Assembly: GCA_964631945.1 (NCBI GenBank)
Contig: CAZWAY010000010.1
Span: 40,141 to 104,140 of the forward strand
Direction: 5' to 3'
DNA: 64,000 bases
From: JABFRZ01 sp964631945
GTDB lineage: Bacteria; Planctomycetota; UBA1135; GCA-002686595
The notes under the pieces were generated by a model, which did no database searches, had not been told where the DNA came from, and saw only the letters and a list, made by a program, of their open reading frames with translations. This document shows, piece after piece, positions 26,459-35,800 of the stretch. The stretch's first letter is position 1; every line of letters begins with the position of its first letter. Both the position numbers and the translations under genes were made by a program.

Positions 26459-27004
26459 ATGTCGGAACCCGAGAACTTCCCGAACGCGCCCTACCTGACC
26501 GTCGCCGACCCGAAGCGCTCGATCCGCTTCTACCGCCGGCTCGGATTCACGCTCGGCAGCTGCTGGCCCGATGCCAAGCAGCCGCAGTACGCGAGCCTGG
26601 TGCTCGCGCGCCAGGTGGTGATGATCGGCTCCTCGCCCAGCGAGAAGGACGGCAAGGCCATGGGCGCCTCCAAGGCCGAGCTGCGCCGGATCAAGAAGGA
26701 CCGCAAGGCCTTCAAGAAGCACCGCCACGGCGTGGGCGTGCAGCTCTACCTGCGCGTGGCCGACACGGACGCGCACCACCGCCGCGCCCTGCGCAAGGAG
26801 ATCGAGGTGCTGCGCGGACCCACCACGCACTTCTACGGCATCCGCGACCACGTCGTCGCCGACCCGGACGGCTACCAGCTCGTGTTCTTCAGCACCGTGG
26901 CCGGCAAGGACGAGCTCGCGCCCGCACCGCGCCGGAAGGCGCGGCGCAAGGTCGCCCGCAAGGGGCGCGAGCGCGCGGCGACGCTGGAATCCACCCCGCA
27001 GTAG
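26459..27004 (+). CDS. VOC-superfamily (glyoxalase-like) protein
   Basis: 181 residues with GAGGAG before the ATG. One vicinal-oxygen-chelate module: APYLTVADPKRSIRFYRRLGF at the start (key words YLTVAD and FYRRLGF), VGVQLYLRVAD in the middle, and THFYGIRDHVVADPDGYQLVFF at the end with the usual metal-ligand Glu position occupied differently. A Lys-rich insert (about residues 65-95) and a strongly basic tail (RRKARRKVARKGRER) are unusual for the family and could bind nucleic acid. No specific substrate can be named. Confidence 0.72.
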   Translation: MSEPENFPNAPYLTVADPKRSIRFYRRLGFTLGSCWPDAKQPQYASLVLARQVVMIGSSPSEKDGKAMGASKAELRRIKKDRKAFKKHRHGVGVQLYLRVADTDAHHRRALRKEIEVLRGPTTHFYGIRDHVVADPDGYQLVFFSTVAGKDELAPAPRRKARRKVARKGRERAATLESTPQ

Positions 27005-27035
27005 CGCGCGACCACCCCGCCGCTCCGAGCCGTCG

Positions 27036-27659
27036 CTACTCGAAGCTCGTGCCGAACACGAGCGCGAACTGGTCGTAGCTCGTCGCCAGGTCGGTGCCGT
27101 CGAGCGTCACCTCGCCACCCTCGAAGTGCCGGAACTCGAGGCCGACGTGCGAGCTGCGCGAGACCTGGAACAGCAGGCCCGCCTTGGCATAGCCGCCCAC
27201 GGTGGCGTCGTCGTCGTCGAACAGCGCGCCCACGTCGTCGACCCCGCGCAGGTTCAGGAACAGGAGCGAGGCCCCGAAGCCCAGGTACGGTCGCAGGCGC
27301 GCGAACAGGAACGAGTAGTTGAGGCCCGCCGAGAGCTCGAGCGTGCTGCCTTTCAGGCGCACGTCCTGGCCGGCCGAGGTCCCGTCGGCCTCGTCGTAGG
27401 TGTAGTGCAGCCCGCCCTCGAGCCGCACCGTCTCGAGCCCCATCGGCTCGCAATAGTCGAGCGCCAGCAGGATCGGATCGTCCAGGCGCCCGAAGGCCTG
27501 GTCCTCGAAGCTGCGCACGCCCGCGCCGAAGGTGAGCTGGCGCCCGTGCAGGGCGAGCTCGCGCGGGGCGGCGAAGGGGTCGTCCGTGCCGCGCTGCGCG
27601 GCCGCGCAGCCCGCGAGCCCGCACAGGGCGGCCGAGGCGAGCGCGGTGCGCAACGTCAT
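27036..27659 (-). CDS. Outer-membrane beta-barrel-like lipoprotein
   Basis: 207 residues. Lipoprotein signal with LCGLAGCAAAQ (lipobox LAGC, Cys about 18). The rest alternates hydrophobic and polar residues in strands ending in aromatic residues (LEGGLHYTYDE, LELSAGLNYSFLF, LRPYLGFGASLLFL), and the final residue of QFALVFGTSFE is near an aromatic, as in OmpA-like eight-stranded barrels. Function unknown; a porin-like or structural outer-membrane protein is likely. Convergent with the VOC gene and codirectional with, downstream of, the sulfatase-like gene. Confidence 0.72.
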   Translation of the reverse strand: MTLRTALASAALCGLAGCAAAQRGTDDPFAAPRELALHGRQLTFGAGVRSFEDQAFGRLDDPILLALDYCEPMGLETVRLEGGLHYTYDEADGTSAGQDVRLKGSTLELSAGLNYSFLFARLRPYLGFGASLLFLNLRGVDDVGALFDDDDATVGGYAKAGLLFQVSRSSHVGLEFRHFEGGEVTLDGTDLATSYDQFALVFGTSFE

Positions 27660-27717
27660 CGTTTGGGCAGCCTAGCGCCCGACGCTGCTGGCCGCCAAGC
27701 TCCCTGGCCCGGTCCCG

Positions 27718-29757
27718 TTACGGGTCGCGGCCGCCGTAGCCGAGGCCGTGCATGGCGTCCAGGAGCTCCGCGTCGGCCTCGACCGAGACGTCCTCCTCGA
27801 TGCCGAGCTCGGCGCGCAGGGTGGCGCAGCGTTCCTGCCACGCCTCGAGCAGCGCCAGGCCGCGCGCGGTCGTCTCCGGAGACGCGCCGGAGAGCGAGTG
27901 CAGCTCGTGCGGGTCGCGCGCCAGCGCGTAGAGCTCGTTGCGTCCGGTGTCGAGCTCGTGCACGAGCTTGTGGCCGTCGAACACGACCCCGCGCTTCTCG
28001 CCGAAGTAGTAGGTCCCGGCCGCGAACAGCGGCTCGACCTGGGCACTGGCGGGCGCGCGCCACCAGGGCGTGAGCGAGCGCGAACTCAGGCGCTCCGGTT
28101 GGTAGGCGAGGCCGAGCACGTCCAGCACGGTCGGCACCAGGGCCTGGGTCGAGACCGGCGCGTCCACCTGCGCGCGCGCGTCCGCGCCCGGCAGCTTGAA
28201 GAACAGCGGCACGCGCAGGACCTCGTCGTACAGCGTGTGACCGTGCTCGTAGCGGCCGTGCTCCCAGAACTCCTCGCCGTGGTCGGAGGCGAACACGATC
28301 AGGGCGCGGTCGTAGAGCCCGAGCTCGCGCAGCGTGGCCAGCACGTGCGCGAGTTCGGCGTCGACGTAGCGGATCTCGCCCGCGTACAGCTCGGCCACGC
28401 GCTCGCGCTCGGCCTGACCGGGCTTGGTGTTGCCGGCTTGCACGTCGGTGACCAGCGCCGGCTCGCCCCAGCGCTGCGGCGCGCGCTCGGGGTGGGCCAG
28501 CCATTGCGCGGGCGGCTCGTAGGGCCAGTGCGGATCGAGCACGTGCACCCACAGGAAGAAGGGCGCGCTCGCATGCGCACGGATCCAGTCGTCGGCCACC
28601 TCGGCGATGGCCGTGGTCGAGGGGTAGACCTCGGGGAAACGCGCCGGCGCCAGGCGCGCGAGCACGCGTGCCCCCAGCGCGATGCCGTAGTCGGGCCGCG
28701 CCGGAAAGGCGTAGTCGTCGAAGCCCTGGTCGAAGCGGAAGGCGCGCTCGAGGTGCACGTTGAGCCCGACCCCGCCCGTGCGGTAGCCGGCCGCGTGCAG
28801 GCGCTCGGCCAGCGTCTCGAGCCCCTCCGGCAGGCGCGCGCGCCGGTTGGTCATGCCGTGCACGAGCGGGGCGACCCCGGTGAGCAGCGTCGCGAGCGAC
28901 GGCTTGGTCCAGGGCGCGGCCGAGCGCGCCTGCGTGAACACCACGCTGTCGGCCGCGAGCGCGTCGATGGCCGGCGTCGGCACGCGCGCCGCACCCGCGC
29001 CGAGCACGCGGTCGGCGCGCAGCGTGTCCACGGTGAGCAACACGACCGGCGGCCGGTCGCTGGAGGCCGTACGTGCGCCGCCGGACGGCTGCGGCTCGCG
29101 CAGGGCATCGAGGGTCCCGTGCGCGAGCACCAGGCCCGCGAGACCCGCGAGCACCGGACCCGGCGCGAGCCGACGCGCGGCGAGCAGGCTCGCGCCCACG
29201 CAGAGCGCGCCGGCGAACACCGCGCCCGCACGCCCGAGCGCCCCCTCGGCGCGATACTCCACGAACCACAGGGTCACCAGCGCCGCCGCGGACGCGAGCG
29301 GCAGGAACACGAGCGCGGCCCGCGCCGCGCCCGGTCGCCCAGCGCGCCGCTGGACGACGAGGTCGGCGCACCATCCGGCGCACAGCACGAAGCCGGCCGC
29401 GCACACCAGCACGACGGCGGCGCGCTCGCTCGAGGCCGCGCGCAAGCCGACCTCCACCAGCGGAGCCAGGGCGCTCGCCAGGACGAAGCCGACGAACAGC
29501 GCTGCCCGCAGCGGACCGGCCGCGAGTCCGAGGACCCGCCCCAGCGCTGCGCCGAGGCCGAAGACGAGACCCGCGGCCACGAACAGCACCAGCCAGCCCG
29601 CCGCCAGCGGCAGACCGAGGCCCGCGAAGGGCGCCAGGGCGCGCGGGTGCGCGAGCGCGCTGGCCGCCAGGTTCAGGCAGGCCGCGACCAGGGACGAAGA
29701 GAGGATCGTCCAGAGGAAGGCGACGGGCCTGGGCGCGGACTCGGGGCGGCTCTCCAT
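27718..29757 (-). CDS. Membrane-anchored sulfatase-like (alkaline-phosphatase superfamily) enzyme
   Basis: 679 residues: about five to six transmembrane helices in the first 215 residues, then a sulfatase-fold domain. VVLLTVDTLRADR provides the first metal ligand (Asp244), and APWTKPSLATLLTG is the active-site turn. Where true sulfatases have Cys or Ser matured to formylglycine, this protein has Thr (Thr284), and the consensus Arg is Leu; SDHGEEFWEHG supplies the second metal set. Thr nucleophiles are typical of phosphoglycerol or phosphoethanolamine transferases and related hydrolases, so an envelope-lipid or glycan modifying role is favoured over sulfate removal. Divergent from a glycosyltransferase gene. 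Confidence 0.85.
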   Translation of the reverse strand: MESRPESAPRPVAFLWTILSSSLVAACLNLAASALAHPRALAPFAGLGLPLAAGWLVLFVAAGLVFGLGAALGRVLGLAAGPLRAALFVGFVLASALAPLVEVGLRAASSERAAVVLVCAAGFVLCAGWCADLVVQRRAGRPGAARAALVFLPLASAAALVTLWFVEYRAEGALGRAGAVFAGALCVGASLLAARRLAPGPVLAGLAGLVLAHGTLDALREPQPSGGARTASSDRPPVVLLTVDTLRADRVLGAGAARVPTPAIDALAADSVVFTQARSAAPWTKPSLATLLTGVAPLVHGMTNRRARLPEGLETLAERLHAAGYRTGGVGLNVHLERAFRFDQGFDDYAFPARPDYGIALGARVLARLAPARFPEVYPSTTAIAEVADDWIRAHASAPFFLWVHVLDPHWPYEPPAQWLAHPERAPQRWGEPALVTDVQAGNTKPGQAERERVAELYAGEIRYVDAELAHVLATLRELGLYDRALIVFASDHGEEFWEHGRYEHGHTLYDEVLRVPLFFKLPGADARAQVDAPVSTQALVPTVLDVLGLAYQPERLSSRSLTPWWRAPASAQVEPLFAAGTYYFGEKRGVVFDGHKLVHELDTGRNELYALARDPHELHSLSGASPETTARGLALLEAWQERCATLRAELGIEEDVSVEADAELLDAMHGLGYGGRDP

Positions 29758-29872
29758 GCGAGGTGGACGGACCCGGGGCGCCGCCCCGGTCGGGCCTCCA
29801 TCGACCGGAGCGGAGAAGCGCTTGAGACGCGCCTCGCGCCTGGCCGAACTCGTGGAGCCCCAGCCCGCCCCC

Positions 29873-31138
29873 ATGCCCCCCACGCCCCCGGCTCCCAACC
29901 CGCGCTCCGGCCCGGGCATCCTGATCACGCACGGCTGGGGCCTCGGCACGCCGAGCGGCGTCGCGCGTCACGTACAGGAGCTCGCGCGCCACCTCGCGCT
30001 CGCCGGCGCCCGCGTGACGGTGCTGTCGGTCTCGACCGCCGGCTACAGCCGCTTCCCGCGCCCGCGGCTCGCGCCCGAGCTGCACGGCGCCGAGCTCGAG
30101 CGCGAGCTCGGCACGCTCGGCGTGCGCTGCGTGCGCGTCGAGCCGCACCCACTGCACTGGACGCTCGACGGACGCGCGCTGCGGCGCGCGGTCGAACCGC
30201 TCCTCGACGAGAGCGGAGCCGAGGGCGGGATCGACGCCGCGCTGGGCTTCTTCAACGAGGCCGCCTACCTGCCCGAGCTCCTGGCGCGCCGCGGCGTGCG
30301 CTTCGGCTACATCGCGACCTGGCTCTCCTACCGCATGGCGCTCTCGCGTGAGCGCACCGGCACCGGGCTGCGCGGCGCCCTGATGCGCGCCGCCAACCGG
30401 CGCTTCGTGGTCGAGCCCTACCGCAAGGCCGAGATCCTGTTCGCGAACTCCGAGTTCACGCGCGGCGAGCTGGTGGACGTGCTCGGCTGCGACCCCGCGC
30501 GCATCCGCGTGACCCATCTGGGCGTGCGCGAGCTGTTCCACGCCGTGCCGCGCGCGCGGCCCGAGCGCGTCGAGCGGGTGCTCTACTTCGGCCGCCTCGC
30601 GCGCGAGAAGGGCATCGGCGACGCGCTGGCCGCCCTCGGCCAGGTCGCGCGCGCCGGACGCGCCTTCGAGCTGCGCGTGCTGGGCTCGGGCAACGTCGCG
30701 CACGCGCGCGCGCTGGCCGAACGCCACGGGATCGTCGAGCGCGTGACCTTCCTCCCCCACCAGGGCGACCTGAACCTGTGCGCCGAGCTCGCGCGTGCCC
30801 AGCTCGCACTCTTGCCCTCGCACTCCGAGTCCTTCGGGCTCTCGATCGCCGAGGCCCAGGCCGCGGGCCTGCCGGTCGTGGCCTACGCCGCGGGTTCCGT
30901 GCCCGAAGTCGTCGAGGACGGAAAAAGCGCCTGGCTCGCGCCGCTGCACGACGTGGACGCCCTCGCCGGCGCGCTCACGAGCGCCCTGGCCGACCCCGAC
31001 GAGTGCTTCCGCCGCGGGCTCGCGGGCCGCGAGCGCGTGGCGCGCCTCTTCCGCTGGGACCGGACCGCGCAGTGCGTGCTCGACGGCCTGCGCGAACTCG
31101 GCCCGGATCGAGCCCGCCGGGACGCCGCGGCGGCCTGA
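29873..31138 (+). CDS. GT4-family glycosyltransferase
   Basis: 421 residues from the ATG at 29873; upstream in-frame starts at 29756 or 29852 would add low-complexity residues and overlap the divergent gene. GT-B fold: an N-terminal donor-free domain with THGWGLGTPSGVARHV, and a C-terminal domain with RVLYFGRLAREKGIGDAL and PSHSESFGLSIAEAQAAGLPVVA, the E-x7-E motif that binds the nucleotide sugar. It probably transfers a sugar retaining anomeric configuration during envelope glycan assembly. CrcB follows 27 nt later. The neighbouring sulfatase-like enzyme supports an envelope role. Confidence 0.87.
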   Translation: MPPTPPAPNPRSGPGILITHGWGLGTPSGVARHVQELARHLALAGARVTVLSVSTAGYSRFPRPRLAPELHGAELERELGTLGVRCVRVEPHPLHWTLDGRALRRAVEPLLDESGAEGGIDAALGFFNEAAYLPELLARRGVRFGYIATWLSYRMALSRERTGTGLRGALMRAANRRFVVEPYRKAEILFANSEFTRGELVDVLGCDPARIRVTHLGVRELFHAVPRARPERVERVLYFGRLAREKGIGDALAALGQVARAGRAFELRVLGSGNVAHARALAERHGIVERVTFLPHQGDLNLCAELARAQLALLPSHSESFGLSIAEAQAAGLPVVAYAAGSVPEVVEDGKSAWLAPLHDVDALAGALTSALADPDECFRRGLAGRERVARLFRWDRTAQCVLDGLRELGPDRARRDAAAA

Positions 31139-31165
31139 CGCCGCGCGACGCTATCCTCCGCGCCG

Positions 31166-31549
31166 ATGAAGCTCCTCTGGATCGGCGCCGGCGGCGCCCT
31201 CGGCAGCGTCGCGCGCTACCTGCTCGACGGCTGGGTGCAGCGCTGGAGCGCGAGCGGCTTCCCGCTCGGGATCCTGGTGGTCAACGCGCTGGGCTCGTTC
31301 GCGATCGGCCTGGTCATGACCCTGCTCGAGGCGCGCGGCGCGCTGGACTCGGGCCTGCGGCTCACGCTCACGGCCGGCCTCCTCGGCGGCTTCACGACGT
31401 ACTCGAGCTTCAACTACCAGACGCTCGAGCTCCTGCGCGCCCGCGATTGGACCAGCGCCAGCCTCAATCTGGTCGGCACGATCGTGCTGTGCCTGGTCGC
31501 CGGCCTGCTCGGCCTGGCCGCCGGTCGGGGGCTGGCCGGGGCGCCCTGA
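31166..31549 (+). CDS. crcB: CrcB/Fluc fluoride channel
   Basis: 127 residues, four predicted transmembrane helices. GAGGALGSVARYLL, VVNALGSFAIGL and GLLGGFTTYSSF are the family hallmarks; the TTYSSF segment includes the helix break and polar track of the pore. Fluc channels export fluoride as dual-topology dimers. Only 27 nt separate it from the glycosyltransferase gene, too short for a fluoride riboswitch, and none is visible. Confidence 0.93.
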   Translation: MKLLWIGAGGALGSVARYLLDGWVQRWSASGFPLGILVVNALGSFAIGLVMTLLEARGALDSGLRLTLTAGLLGGFTTYSSFNYQTLELLRARDWTSASLNLVGTIVLCLVAGLLGLAAGRGLAGAP

Positions 31550-31657
31550 CGGCGCGCGCGGCATGCTACGGGCGCGCGATCCGGTCGCGCTCGGCTACCA
31601 TGCGCCTCATGGTGGCCACGGATGGCTGCCTGGACCGGAAGAAGCGGAGGGACGCGC

Positions 31658-32788
31658 ATGCGCCGTTGGATTCTCGTGCTGCTCGCGCTCGTTGGCGCGG
31701 TGACTTCGTTCCATGCCCAGGTCGTGCCCCAGCTCAGCGAGGAGCAAGCGCGCGCCTACCAGAAGGCCTTCGAGGGCGCGCTGACCGCGCACCAGGCCGG
31801 CAAGTACGACGAGGCCATCGCGGGCTTCAAGAGCTGCCTGGCCCTGGTACCGGCCGACGGAGGCTGTGCCTACAACATCGCCTGCGGGTACGCGCTGAAG
31901 AAGGAACCCGACGCGGCCTTCGAGTGGCTCGACAGGGCGGTCGCGTTCGGCTTCGGCCGACTCAACATCGAAACCGACGAGCTGGGGCTGGCCGGGCGCG
32001 ACCCGGACTTCGTGGGCCTGCGCGCCGACGCGCGCTTCGCCCAGGTGCTGGAGCGCATGAAGGCCGGCGCCAAGGCGGTCGACGACTACGTGAACCAGCC
32101 CGCCGTGTACGTGCCGGCGGCGCTGGCCGGAGTCTCGGGCGTGCCCGTCCTGATCGTGCTGCACGACCAGGGTGCCACCAAGGACGCGCCGCTGCAGTCG
32201 TTCTGGAAGGCCGTCGCGGACGAGCTGGGACTCGTCCTGATCGCGCCCTCCGCGCGCATCCCGGTGAGCGACGAGCCGGCCAAGGGCATGAGCTGGATGA
32301 GCGATCCGCAGACCTACGAGAAGGGCTACTGGAAGTACGAGAAGCCGATCAACGCGGCCTTCGACGCCTTCAACAAGCAGCAGAAGGTCGACAAGACGCG
32401 CGTGTTCCTCGCGGGCGAGGGCCAGGGCGGGCTGGTGGCCTTCGATGCCGCCCTCGGCGCGCCCGGCCTCTACAAGGGCGTGGTCGTGCTGGATGCGCCC
32501 GTGCTGATGAGCCTCGTCAGCTCGAAGGCCGCCAACGCAGCGAAGATGGGCTTCCGCGGCAAGCTCTTCCTCGGCCAGCGCATCTTCGGTGCCCCGCCCG
32601 ACACGGACGTGAAGGCCCTGGTCGAAGGCCTGGGCAAGGCCTTGAAGGGTGCCGGACTCGCCAACGTCTCGGTCGCGAGCTACGCCAGCGACCCGGCGAT
32701 TCCGGAGGCGCGCAAGCAACTCGCGCTGGACGCCCTGCGCGAGTTCCTGGCCGCGACCCAGCCGACCGAAGCGGCGGCGCCGAAGTAG
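31658..32788 (+). CDS. Exported TPR protein with catalytically dead alpha/beta-hydrolase-like domain
   Basis: 376 residues from an ATG with GGAGGG 6 nt upstream. A signal peptide (residues 1-20) is followed by TPR-like helices (about 30-135) including LTAHQAGKYDEAIAGFKSCLAL. The C-terminal 220 residues resemble the esterase/PHB-depolymerase-type hydrolase fold: VPVLIVLHDQG near the oxyanion strand and VFLAGEGQGGLVAF at the nucleophile elbow. The elbow normally reads G-x-S-x-G; here it is G-E-G-Q-G (253-257), so the serine is replaced by glycine. Probably a non-catalytic binding protein in the periplasm. Confidence 0.75.
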   Translation: MRRWILVLLALVGAVTSFHAQVVPQLSEEQARAYQKAFEGALTAHQAGKYDEAIAGFKSCLALVPADGGCAYNIACGYALKKEPDAAFEWLDRAVAFGFGRLNIETDELGLAGRDPDFVGLRADARFAQVLERMKAGAKAVDDYVNQPAVYVPAALAGVSGVPVLIVLHDQGATKDAPLQSFWKAVADELGLVLIAPSARIPVSDEPAKGMSWMSDPQTYEKGYWKYEKPINAAFDAFNKQQKVDKTRVFLAGEGQGGLVAFDAALGAPGLYKGVVVLDAPVLMSLVSSKAANAAKMGFRGKLFLGQRIFGAPPDTDVKALVEGLGKALKGAGLANVSVASYASDPAIPEARKQLALDALREFLAATQPTEAAAPK

Positions 32789-32810
32789 GCAACGCTCCTG
32801 ATCGCAGCCC

Positions 32811-35800
32811 TCAGTCCGGATCGCCAGTGAGCACCCAGCCGGCCCAGTCGCGCAGCGCGTGCCCCTCTGCACGCAGTGCCATCTTCGCTTGCCAGAGCGC
32901 TTCGGCCTTCCCGAGCCTCTCCTTCCACAGCTTGGTGTAGAAGAGTTCGAACAGACGTCGCGTTGCCGCGTCGTCGACCTTCCACAGCGACGTGATCGCC
33001 GAGCGCGCGCCCGCGGCGTGCAGCGCGCTCTGCAACGACTGGATACCCTGGCCCGCGCGGCGGATCCCGACGTTCGTCTCGCACGCGGAGAGCACGGCGA
33101 GTTCGCACTTGCGCAGGTCGAAGGTCGCGAGCTCCTCGGCCGTCAAGATGCCGGGCACGCGACCGAGGGCGTCGCGGCCACGGTTCGCACCGGCGAGGGC
33201 GAGACCGCACAGGGTCTCCGGCGCGAAGCCAACCAACGCTTCATTTGGAAGGCGTAGTTCAGCGCGCCCGTCAACTCCGGTAGGAGTGTCGAGGTGCGAG
33301 CGCACCTCATCCCTGGCGAACCAGCCATGGGTCGCGATGTGCAACCATTGGGCATCCCGGGCCGCGGCGAGGAGTGCCCTCTTCGTTCCTTCGGCCCGCT
33401 GCAGGGACAAGGCCGGCGGTGAGGAGACGTCGTCATGGAGTCGCGCGATCGCCTCCACCTCACCACTCGTACCTGGAAGGGATTGGAACCTCACCAACGC
33501 CGCCTCCGAAGGCCCCGACGAGCGGAATATCGGCGGTGTTGCGGCATCGGTCGCAGTCACGACTCCCTCGCCAGGCTCCGCGTCGTAGTCCAGCCCGCCC
33601 ACGAGAACCAGAAGCCGATCCCCCTGGAAAGGTCGATGTTCTTCGAGCAAGCGCGCGAGCGTGACCTCGTTGCGAATCGCAAGGCTGTCGCCCACGAATC
33701 CGTTGCCGAATGGCAGCGCATCGAGGGGCAAGAGGTAGAGCACGTCGTCCAGGACCACGTGGAGGGCTTGCACTCCCCCCGCGCGGGCGAGCACCGGATC
33801 CAGGATGCGCCGACGAAGACGGGTCCCCAGCGCCTCGAGTTCGGCGCGATCTTCCGTCGCCGAGCTCGTGACGATCCCGCGTGTCTCCAGTGGTCGACCG
33901 AGGAGAGAACGCCAGGCTTCCACGCTCTCCTCGAGCTCTGCGGCGGGGCCCAACTCGATGCGCGTCACGCTTCCGTCGGGCTTCAGGAGGAAGGCAAGGA
34001 GCGAGTCGATGCTTGCGGGAATCACCCCCGTCAACGGGTCCGCTTCGAAGTGTCGCGAATAGCGGAAGAACGACACGGCCGCTGCCCCAGCTTCCAGTCG
34101 AGCGCCGACCTCACCAACGTCGATCTCGTCCAGCGCGGCTCCAGACTCCGCAAGCTTGCGACGCAGGCGACTCTCACCGCGATCGCGCTCCTCGGCCAGC
34201 GCAAGCAGCTCCCTGTGCCATTCGCCGACCCGGTCTGTCGCAGGTCCCGCGGTGACTAGGTCGCCGAGCTGCGAACGGACCCCGCGGACTTGGCTGGCCT
34301 CTTCCTCCAGCTCCGGGTGCGCGGCCAGGAGCTGCGCGATCTCGCTGCTCGAGACGGAAGCGAATCGTAGGTTCTCGATCGCGGCGAGCACTCGAGGCTC
34401 GAGCTCGTGCTCGCGTTCCACTGCAGAGCAGAGGAAGAGGATGGCGGAGAGGCGCTGGAGTTCCGCTCGAGAGCCTTCTCTCGCCGGTCGCGGAGCGGAC
34501 AGTCGCAGCCCTCTAGCGCGGGCGCGGATTCCGTCGAGCAGATCCGACAGGAGTTGGCTCGCACGATCGAAATCTCCGAGCTCCTTGGAGGTCACTGCCA
34601 GGTTCTGCCTCGCGGACAGGAGATCCTCGTCCTGCGATGGCAGGATCCGGCTCCAGCTCGCCAGTACCTCGCCGAAGAGCTCGTGCGCTCTGGTCAAGTC
34701 CTTGCCTTGCCTGCATGTCACCGCAAGGTTCTGTTTCACCGTGATCAGGTCGGGGTTGTCTGCGGTCCAGAGCCGTGAGCCGGCTGCAAGCAGCTCTTCG
34801 AACAGCTCGCGCGCACCCTGGAGATCGCCTAGCGCGGCGCGAGTCACCGCGAGGTTCTGCTTCGCATTGATGAGGCCGCGGAGATCGTCGGCCAGGAATT
34901 GTTCGCGGATCACGACGACTTCCTCCTCGAGCCTGCGCGAGCCCTTCAGATCGCCGAGGGCGCTCAGCGTGTTGGCCAGATTGCTCTTTGCCCAAAGGAG
35001 ATCGGGGTGATCTGGAGGCAGCTGTCGCTCGCGCGCGATCAACACCTCTTCTTCCAGTTCGCGAGCCCCCATGAAGTCGCCAAGCTTCTTGCGCGTCACG
35101 GCAAGGTTTCCCTTCGCCCGCAAGACATCGACATGGTCGCCCGGGAGGAGCCGCGTCCGGATCGAGAGTACTTCCTCCTCCAATTCCTGGGCACCGACAA
35201 GATCGCCGAGGTTCTTCCGGGACACGGCGAGGTTCTGCTTGCTCGTGAGCAGGTCAGGATGATCTGGAGGCAGCATGTGCGTCCTGGTCGCCAGCACCTC
35301 CTCCTCGAGCGCGATAGCCCTCGTGAGCTCACCGAGCTCCCTGAGGGTGATCGCGATGTTCTGCTTGGCCGCCAGAAGATCGGGATGATCCGGCGGTAGC
35401 CGACGCCCTTGGGCCTCCAACACTTCTTCCTCGAGCCCGAGTGCCCCTTCGAGGTCGCCGAACTCCCTGCGCGTCACTGCAAGGTAGGCCTTTGCCCTGA
35501 GGAGATCGGGATGGTCCGCGGGAAGAAGCCGTACCTGGGCCGCCAGCGTCTCTTCCTCGAGCTGGCGAGCTCCCGCGGCGTCGCCGAGCGCCTTGCGGAT
35601 CACGGCGAGGTTCTGCTTGGCCGTCAGGAGATCTGGGTGGTCTGCGGGCAAGGCATGCGACCGTACGGTGAGCACTTCTTCGCAGAGGAGTCGTGCGCCC
35701 TCGATGTCGCCCATGTCGTACTTCGTCGATGCCAGATTCTGCTTGGCCATGATCAGATCCGGATGATCGGACGGCGCAATGGAGACCCAGGCAGCGAGTG

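Noticed and set aside
27000..27040. AGTAGCG/CGCTACT inverted repeat between the VOC and outer-membrane lipoprotein genes
   Set aside because: The arms are mostly the two TAG stop codons themselves, the loop is 27 nt and there is no U tract.
31139..31165. Possible fluoride riboswitch before crcB
   Set aside because: Only 27 nt are available and no pseudoknot-forming motif is present.
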